From Corynebacterium caspium DSM 44850 (GTDB lineage Bacteria > Actinomycetota > Actinomycetes > Mycobacteriales > Mycobacteriaceae): a stretch of DNA of 64,000 bases. Shown here one piece after another: positions 59,027-64,000 of this stretch. The notes under the pieces were generated by a model, which worked only from the letters and a program-made list of their open reading frames with translations, was not told the DNA's origin and made no database searches. Made by a program: the position numbers and the translations under genes. Location of the stretch: contig NZ_CP047118.1 in NCBI RefSeq assembly GCF_030440555.1, forward strand, positions 1,550,001-1,614,000, read 5' to 3'. Position 1 is the stretch's first letter, and each line of letters starts with the position of its first letter.

Positions 59027-59099
59027 AGCCCCCTAACAGAATCGAACTGTTGACCTTTTCCTTACCATGGAAACGCTCTACCGACTGAGCTAAGGGGGC
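59027..59099 (-). tRNA. tRNA-Thr (anticodon GGT)
   Basis: Acceptor GCCCCCT/AGGGGGC, D arm GCTCAGTCGGTAGAGC, anticodon stem TTTCC/GGAAA with loop ATGGTAA, and T arm with TTCGATT are present on the minus strand. CCA is not encoded. Confidence 0.96.
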
Positions 59100-59220
59100 T
59101 TAACTTTCACACATTGCTGCAATTTCAAAAGCTAGGCTTTTCATTTGCCGCGCTGCGCTGAAGTCGTGAAGAAGATTAACCCGAATACCACAACACATGC
59201 AAATCGCCAGGTGGTAGACG

Positions 59221-59330
59221 GTTTTAAGATGGGGTTGTGGTGGGTTGCGGCGGTGCGGCGGGGTGCGGCGGTGCGGGGCCGCTTGGCCGGGGCGGTGCGG
59301 TGCGGTGCAGTGCGCGGCGGGGCAGTGACC
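59221..59330 (+). repeat. G-rich degenerate repeats between tRNA-Thr and tRNA-Tyr
   Basis: The plus strand carries many GGTGCGG/GGCGGTGCGG units and runs of three to four G, starting near 59232. No credible gene lies in 59100-59348. The strand asymmetry and G-runs could allow G-quadruplex formation, but no computation was done. Confidence 0.5.
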
Positions 59331-59348
59331 TTGTGCTGCATAGACAAA

Positions 59349-59382
59349 ACCGCCATCTGTGATTGATTTCACAGATGGCGGT
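59349..59382 (-). terminator. Terminator of tRNA-Tyr
   Basis: A perfect 14-base-pair stem (ACCGCCATCTGTGA and TCACAGATGGCGGT) with a six-base loop lies four bases after the tRNA end. TTTTG follows on the minus strand. Confidence 0.93.
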
Positions 59383-59385
59383 AAG

Positions 59386-59471
59386 TGGTGCCAGGTAGAA
59401 GATTCGAACTTCTGAAGGCATTCGCCGGCGGATTTACAGTCCGCTTCCTTTGGCCGCTCGGACAACCTGGC
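59386..59471 (-). tRNA. tRNA-Tyr (anticodon GTA)
   Basis: A class II tRNA with a long variable arm, read on the minus strand. Acceptor GCCAGGT/ACCTGGC, anticodon loop CTGTAAA between GCGGA and TCCGC, T arm AGAAGTTCGAATCTTCT, and an encoded CCA end are present. Confidence 0.96.
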
Positions 59472-59553
59472 TTGCGTTCACACTTGCGTGCGGTGCAGGT
59501 AATTACACTACTACAAGCATCCTTAGATTAAGCAAATCCGCAGGTTAGGACGG

Positions 59554-59627
59554 TTGCGGAGGCGGGTGGAGCGGGCGGCGCGGGTGGCGGTGCTTGCGGA
59601 GGCGGGTGGAGCGGGCGGCGCGGGTGG
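59554..59627. repeat. Two exact 34-bp direct repeats after grcC
   Basis: The same 34 bases, starting TTGCGGAGGCGGGTGGAGCG, occur at 59554-59587 and 59594-59627, with a period of 40. They lie in the GC-rich spacer (59472-59659) between the grcC stop and tRNA-Tyr, which contains no other feature that I can support. Confidence 0.8.
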
Positions 59628-59659
59628 ACAACACGGCGGCACGGCAGCGGTAAGCGGTA

Positions 59660-60679
59660 CTAGCCCACCCGCCTGATGGTGTAGCTGGAGAGCTGCCTGA
59701 GGGCATCTGTTGTTTCGCATTCTGGAAGGCGCGAGATTTGCGCCTCTGCTTCGGCAAGCAATTCCTCGATTACGGCCATGGTGCGCGCCCGGCCGGTGGA
59801 ACGCGCTAACAGCTCTAAGGCATGGGCTACTTCGGCATCGTTTTCTAAGGGGCCGGTGAGCAAAGAACGTAATTCCGCACCTATGGGGGTGTCCTCGTCT
59901 AAGGCGAATAACACCGGGAGGGTGAATACTCCTTCACGCAAATCCGTGCCCGGAGTTTTACCTGATTCGGTGGTATCGGAGAAGATATCAATCATATCGT
60001 CGACAATTTGGAAAATTATGCCGATAACTCGTCCTAGGCGGTACAAAGCATCAATGGTGTCTTCGTCTGCCCCGGAATGCAAAGCCCCCAAATAGCCGGC
60101 AGAAGCAATTAACACACCGGTTTTTTCCCGAATTACGGTCATATAGTGATCGATGGCAGACAGCCCGTCGGAAGTGCCAATAGTTTCCCGCATTTGGCCG
60201 GTAACTAACTCTTCAAAAGTATCTGCGAAGTGCTCTACGGTGCGGGTATCTAGCTCACTCATGAGCCGTGAGGAGTGCGAAAGTAAAATATCGCCAGCCA
60301 GAATGGCGACGGAATTTCCCCACCGCGAATTCGCCGAATCCACTCCCCGACGTTTCTCTGCCTCATCCATCACATCGTCGTGATAAAGCGTGGCCAAGTG
60401 CACAATTTCAACGATAGCGGCGGCTTTAATCACCTCTAGACAACCAGGGCGCGGCCCATATTGGGAAGCCAAAAGGGCCATCATTGGGCGAAAACGTTTA
60501 CCCCCGGCGCGCACCAAATGGTTGACCTTGCTAGTGATAAAATTTTCACCCCGGTTCAACCTTTCCTGAAGAAGGGTCTCTACCTGCACCATTCCAGCAT
60601 TAATACGGGCATTCAAGTCCGCATCTCCCAGGTTCACGCTGTCGACGGAACGTGGCGAAGGAGTAGGGCCAGTGCTCAT
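59660..60679 (-). CDS. grcC: Polyprenyl diphosphate synthase (menaquinone side chain)
   Basis: A trans-prenyltransferase that builds the isoprenoid chain. The ATG at 60679 gives 339 residues. The first aspartate-rich motif is in YHDDVMDEAEKRRG and the second in FQIVDDMIDIFSD; AGGKRFRPMMALL is the diphosphate-binding GKR motif. Small residues before the first motif suggest a long chain, such as octaprenyl or nonaprenyl. It is divergent from menJ, as grcC1 (Rv0562) is from Rv0561c, so the product probably serves menaquinone. Confidence 0.9.
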   Translation of the reverse strand: MSTGPTPSPRSVDSVNLGDADLNARINAGMVQVETLLQERLNRGENFITSKVNHLVRAGGKRFRPMMALLASQYGPRPGCLEVIKAAAIVEIVHLATLYHDDVMDEAEKRRGVDSANSRWGNSVAILAGDILLSHSSRLMSELDTRTVEHFADTFEELVTGQMRETIGTSDGLSAIDHYMTVIREKTGVLIASAGYLGALHSGADEDTIDALYRLGRVIGIIFQIVDDMIDIFSDTTESGKTPGTDLREGVFTLPVLFALDEDTPIGAELRSLLTGPLENDAEVAHALELLARSTGRARTMAVIEELLAEAEAQISRLPECETTDALRQLSSYTIRRVG

Positions 60680-60830
60680 TGTGTGACGATCCTCAAAGTC
60701 GTTACGGGGCCGCCGGTTAGGACGGACAAAACTTACCCACTTACCGTAGTCCACGCGCTACGTGAAAACGATAGCGGGGTAAATAGGCTAAACCTACCGG
60801 CGAAGGTCTTGTCATGCCACAATAGCGAAT

Positions 60831-62096
60831 ATGTCTGATCTGACTGTAGATGTCTTAGTTATCGGCGCGGGCCCTGCAGGTTCTGCCGCCGCCATTCATG
60901 CTGCGCGCGCCGGCCGGGATGTCTTAATCGTGGAAGCAGGTCCTTTAGGGCGCGATAAAGTTTGCGGCGACGGGCTCACTCCGCGCGCCATCCACCAGCT
61001 AAAACGGCTGGACTTAGCTGAACCAATATTGGCTCACTATTGGAATAAAGGCCTGAAATTACATGGTTATGGGGGCAGCGTCACTGCTCCGTGGCCGGCT
61101 TCTGCTTATTGCCAGACTGGCAGTGCGATGCCTCGCACCAAATTTGATCGGTACCTTGCTGAGGCCGCGATACACGCCGGGGCCACGCTGTGGGAAGGTG
61201 CCACTGCCAGCCAGCCGGAATTTAAAGACGGGCGGTTGCATGCGGTGACTGTGGTGCGCCAGGCGGGGGTTGGGGTTGGGGCGGAAACGCTAAAAATTCG
61301 GCCGCGGTGGGTGGTGGTCGCTGATGGGGTTCGTTCCACTTTTGGCAAGCAGCTAGGTCGCAAATGGCACCGCGCGGAGGTCTACGGAATTGCGGCGCGT
61401 TCCTATGTTCCGGCGGTGGCCCACGATGCTAAATGGATGCATTCCCATGTGGAGTTACGATCCCCTTCTGGGGAGATTTTACCTGGTTATGGCTGGATTT
61501 TTCCGCTTGGCGATGGCACCGTTAACCTCGGCTGTGGGGCTCTTTCCACGGATACTCGCCCGGCGAAACTCAATACCAAAAAGCTGCTCACATATTATGC
61601 ATCCCAACAGCAAAACGAGTGGGGTTTGGGCACTCCGCGCAATATCAAAAGTGCGATGCTGCCCATGGGTGGTGCGGTAAGTGGGGTGGCTGGGCCGAAC
61701 TGGATGCTTATTGGGGATGCTGCCGCCGGGGTTAATCCACTCAATGGTGAAGGCATAGATTATGGCCTTGAAATGGCCGAACATGCCATATCGCTATTAG
61801 CTGCCGGCTATAGTGATCTCACGGAAATTTGGCCAGCTTTGCTCCGCGATACCTATGGCGAATCTTTTCTCCTGGCGCGCACGGCTGCCCGCTTGCTCAC
61901 TTATCCCAGATTTTTGCCACTGGTTGGCCCGCTCGCACTACGTGGCCCAGTGGGGCGCAAACTTATGCCAGCCGCTGCCCGCCTAATGGCCAATCTGGTT
62001 ACCGATGCTGACCGGGATTTAGTGGCCCGGCTATGGCGGATTGCTGGCGGAGTTAATGCTCGGGTGCAAGATGGGGCGATGCTGTGGGGTCGGTAA
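60831..62096 (+). CDS. menJ: Geranylgeranyl reductase family flavoprotein, probable menaquinone reductase MenJ
   Basis: MenJ reduces one isoprene unit of menaquinone in mycobacteria (Rv0561c). The 421-residue protein has the FAD dinucleotide motif VIGAGPAGSAAAIHAA at residues 11-26, the family motif KVCGDGLTPRA, GWIFPLGDGTVNLGCG, and the second FAD motif LIGDAAAGVNPLNGEGIDYG near residue 290. The neighbours menG and grcC support the menaquinone role. No Shine-Dalgarno motif precedes the ATG, so the message may be leaderless. Confidence 0.88.
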   Translation: MSDLTVDVLVIGAGPAGSAAAIHAARAGRDVLIVEAGPLGRDKVCGDGLTPRAIHQLKRLDLAEPILAHYWNKGLKLHGYGGSVTAPWPASAYCQTGSAMPRTKFDRYLAEAAIHAGATLWEGATASQPEFKDGRLHAVTVVRQAGVGVGAETLKIRPRWVVVADGVRSTFGKQLGRKWHRAEVYGIAARSYVPAVAHDAKWMHSHVELRSPSGEILPGYGWIFPLGDGTVNLGCGALSTDTRPAKLNTKKLLTYYASQQQNEWGLGTPRNIKSAMLPMGGAVSGVAGPNWMLIGDAAAGVNPLNGEGIDYGLEMAEHAISLLAAGYSDLTEIWPALLRDTYGESFLLARTAARLLTYPRFLPLVGPLALRGPVGRKLMPAAARLMANLVTDADRDLVARLWRIAGGVNARVQDGAMLWGR

Positions 62097-62110
62097 AGGT
62101 GGGGTCGGTA
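62084..62110. repeat. Duplicated 12-mer at the menJ stop
   Basis: GTGGGGTCGGTA occurs at 62084-62095 and again at 62099-62110. The first copy contains the last sense codons and the first bases of the menJ stop, the second lies in the 35-base convergent spacer to menG. Confidence 0.6.
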
Positions 62111-62131
62111 GTGCTTATCTTGGTGTCGCAG

Positions 62132-62821
62132 CTACTCCGGTTTTCTGGCGGAGTGGAGCGCTGCGATACCGAAGCTAAGATTTTGCCAACCGGCACCTTC
62201 CCACCCATTTAGATTGATTTCCCGCGCTAATTCTTGCTGGTCAGGCCAGGCCCGGATAGATTCTGCCAGGTATTCATAAGATTCTGGATTAGAGGAAACT
62301 AGCCGAGCTACTCGAGGGAGTAAGCGCATTAAATATTCTTTATATGCGGTTGCCATTATGGGCAGCACTGGGGTGGAAAATTCGTTGATAGTTAATCTGC
62401 CGCCGGGCTTGGTAACGCGGGCGAATTCGCGCAATGCGGCACGGTAGTCGTGTATATTTCGCAAACCATAACTAATGGTCACAGCATCGAAAGTGTTATC
62501 GGCAAAAGGTAAATACATGCCGTCCCCAACTACTTTGGGAAGGTCTCGATGTTTACCTGCTGCGAGCATTCCGCGTGAGAAATCGCAGGCCACGCACCAT
62601 GCTCCGGATTTTGCAAGTTCTTCTGTTGAGACTGCGGTGCCTGCGGCGACATCTAAAACTTTTTCTCCGGGGCGCAAATTTAGGCGTTGGCGAGTGCGTC
62701 GTCGCCAGTAGCGATCCTGCCCAAAGGAAATAATCGTATTGGTGATGTCATATTTCTCCCCCACGGCATCAAACATGCTCGCGACATCAAAGGGCTTTTT
62801 GTTCAGGTCTGCTCGTGCCAC
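62132..62821 (-). CDS. menG: Demethylmenaquinone methyltransferase
   Basis: The enzyme performs the last step of menaquinone synthesis with S-adenosylmethionine. The protein has [22 protein letters not shown] at the N-terminus, the SAM motif [16 protein letters not shown], and [32 protein letters not shown] over residues ~125-157. A GTG at 62821 gives the family N-terminus ([12 protein letters not shown]) and 229 residues. An ATG at 62863 that overlaps the mgtA stop (ATGA) would add 14 residues and cannot be excluded. Confidence 0.92.
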   Translation of the reverse strand: MARADLNKKPFDVASMFDAVGEKYDITNTIISFGQDRYWRRRTRQRLNLRPGEKVLDVAAGTAVSTEELAKSGAWCVACDFSRGMLAAGKHRDLPKVVGDGMYLPFADNTFDAVTISYGLRNIHDYRAALREFARVTKPGGRLTINEFSTPVLPIMATAYKEYLMRLLPRVARLVSSNPESYEYLAESIRAWPDQQELAREINLNGWEGAGWQNLSFGIAALHSARKPE

Positions 62822-62859
62822 CTTTTCTACCCTAGTGGTTTTACTGCGCGAGGCGAGGA

Positions 62860-64000
62860 TCATGGCGTATTGGGATATTTGGCTAGCACTTGCTGATAGT
62901 GGCGCATTAGTTCTGCCACTACGTGGTTCCAGGTCCGCCCGAGCACTGCTTGACGAGATTTTATTCGCATTTCTACTAGTATTTTGCCTTCGCGTAGCTT
63001 GTGGACTGTTTCTGGAAGTGCTGCGGCGAAGCCATCTAGGGGCAATAATTTACCGGTTTGATTATCCGTAATTAGATCCATGGGGCCGCCGGCGCGCGGT
63101 GCAATAGCTGGCGTGCCACTTGCCTGGGATTCCTGAATTGTTTGGCAGAAAGTTTCGAACTCACCGGGGTGAATAAAAATATCCATGCTGGCATAGGCTG
63201 CTGCCAATTCCGTGCCCTTGCGAACTCCGGTAAATATGGCATTGGGCAATATAGTTTCTAGCTGCCTACGTGAAACCCCATCTCCGACGATCACCACTTG
63301 CACTGTGGGGTCTTTATCCAATTCAGCCAGGCGTTCAACATGCTTTTCTGGCGCAAGCCTTCCGACATATCCCACTAGCAGCCGATTTCCACTCGGATCC
63401 CACTGTTTGCGTAACTTCGGCTCCCGACGGCTGGGATGAAAAATCTCGGTGTCTACTCCTCTCCCCCACCGAGCAATATTTTCGATGCCATGCGCTTGCA
63501 AAGCTGTGGCCGCAGCACTACTTGGGGCCAGAGTTACCGAAGCTCGATTATGTAGTTTCGAAATCCATTTCCAAGCGGCTTTTTCCAGCCATCCCAATCG
63601 ATAATTTCGCGAAAAACCTGCAATATCTGTTTGAAATACCGCAACCGCGGGAATCTTTAAAAGATTTGCACACAATACCCCTTGGAAACCTAATAGAAAA
63701 GGGCTTGCTAAATGCACAATATCTGGGCGAAAACTTTTTAATTCACGCCATATTTTCGGATGCGGAATACCAACAGGAAGCGAGCTAATCCGCGGCAAAT
63801 ACGTACTTGGAACGGTAACCACCGGGAACCCGTAGACGGTGGACGGGGTCGCTGGAGTGTCTGGGGTGGCTGGGGTGGATGGGGCTTTGGCAGTACCCGG
63901 CGCGATTATCAGTGCCTCTACTTGCGGTTCTTGACTGCGAAAGTACTTCAATATCTGCAGCACAGAGTTAGTCACCCCGTTTATGTGCGGGAGAAAAGAT
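62860..64000 (-). CDS. mgtA: GDP-mannose-dependent alpha-mannosyltransferase, N-terminus cut by the window
   Basis: A GT4-family glycosyltransferase. The frame stays open to the window edge, where [15 protein letters not shown] matches the start region of MgtA, so about ten residues are missing. The C-terminal nucleotide-sugar site is intact ([12 protein letters not shown], then [30 protein letters not shown]). It is expected to mannosylate a glucuronosyl-diacylglycerol or phosphatidylinositol-derived lipid on the way to lipomannan. An unusual Thr/Pro repeat ([16 protein letters not shown]) interrupts the N-terminal half. The order mgtA-menG equals Rv0557-Rv0558. Confidence 0.88.
   Translation of the reverse strand, partial: SFLPHINGVTNSVLQILKYFRSQEPQVEALIIAPGTAKAPSTPATPDTPATPSTVYGFPVVTVPSTYLPRISSLPVGIPHPKIWRELKSFRPDIVHLASPFLLGFQGVLCANLLKIPAVAVFQTDIAGFSRNYRLGWLEKAAWKWISKLHNRASVTLAPSSAAATALQAHGIENIARWGRGVDTEIFHPSRREPKLRKQWDPSGNRLLVGYVGRLAPEKHVERLAELDKDPTVQVVIVGDGVSRRQLETILPNAIFTGVRKGTELAAAYASMDIFIHPGEFETFCQTIQESQASGTPAIAPRAGGPMDLITDNQTGKLLPLDGFAAALPETVHKLREGKILVEMRIKSRQAVLGRTWNHVVAELMRHYQQVLAKYPNTP

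Noticed and set aside
59100..59465. 121-codon minus-strand frame spanning tRNA-Tyr and the G-rich block
   Set aside because: It reads through a tRNA gene and a terminator; the protein is low complexity (Ala/Pro/His/Arg).
59221..59630. Possible CRISPR array or integration site near the tRNA genes
   Set aside because: The repeats are degenerate, without equal unique spacers, no cas gene is near, and no duplicated tRNA 3' end or integrase is present.

Overview
The window reads as a chromosomal stretch of a Corynebacterium (order Mycobacteriales). The evidence is: a RpoB that begins at a GTG-initiated [19 protein letters not shown] N-terminus; EF-Tu of 396 residues; split S10/spc/alpha ribosomal clusters with non-ribosomal genes between rpsQ and rplN and between rplE and rpsH; type VII secretion genes beside truA; and an mgtA-menG-menJ-grcC group laid out like Rv0557-Rv0562 of M. 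tuberculosis. The species is not identified. No insertion sequence, prophage, CRISPR array or plasmid function was seen.

Layout. 1-5.6 kb holds part of a type VII secretion locus: the 3' end of eccD, then mycP, facing eccB and a large polytopic membrane protein of DUF6541 type. 5.6-17 kb (minus strand) holds truA, the alpha cluster (infA, rpsM, rpsK, rpsD, rpoA, rplQ), an L,D-transpeptidase, map, adk, secY, and the distal spc cluster (rpsH to rplO). 17.3-19.4 kb is an accessory break: a DUF6457 orphan and a secreted, membrane-anchored protein with a proline-rich cytoplasmic tail. 19.8-21.1 kb is rplN-rplX-rplE. 21.3-24.2 kb is a second break, filled by a sortase-anchored beta-helix adhesin. 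24.5-29.6 kb is the S10 cluster (rpsJ to rpsQ).

30.2-33.3 kb (plus strand) is a six-gene Asp23/DUF2273/AmaP envelope operon behind an 18-bp palindrome. 33.6-38.3 kb is the str cluster (rpsL, rpsG, fusA, tuf). 38.6-41.9 kb carries a DUF5808 membrane protein and an ascorbate-type PTS (fused IIA-IIB, then IIC). 42-52 kb is rpoB-rpoC, a DUF3068 protein and rplJ-rplL with an L10-type leader. 52.5-55.6 kb carries a zinc alcohol dehydrogenase and a TrkH/TrkA potassium system. 55.7-58.7 kb is secE-nusG-rplK-rplA. Next come tRNA-Trp, -Met, -Thr and -Tyr, then genes of menaquinone synthesis (grcC, menJ, menG) and the mannosyltransferase mgtA, cut by the window end.

Most of the window is the translation and transcription core, read from the minus strand in several units, each bounded by recognisable hairpin terminators and promoters. 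The accessory genes sit at the joints of these units and mostly concern the cell envelope: type VII secretion, adhesin, secreted protein, Asp23 operon, L,D-transpeptidase and mannosyltransferase. Another recurring feature is that the spacers after stop codons, especially between convergent genes, are GC-rich and built of short duplicated units, unlike the flanking sequence.
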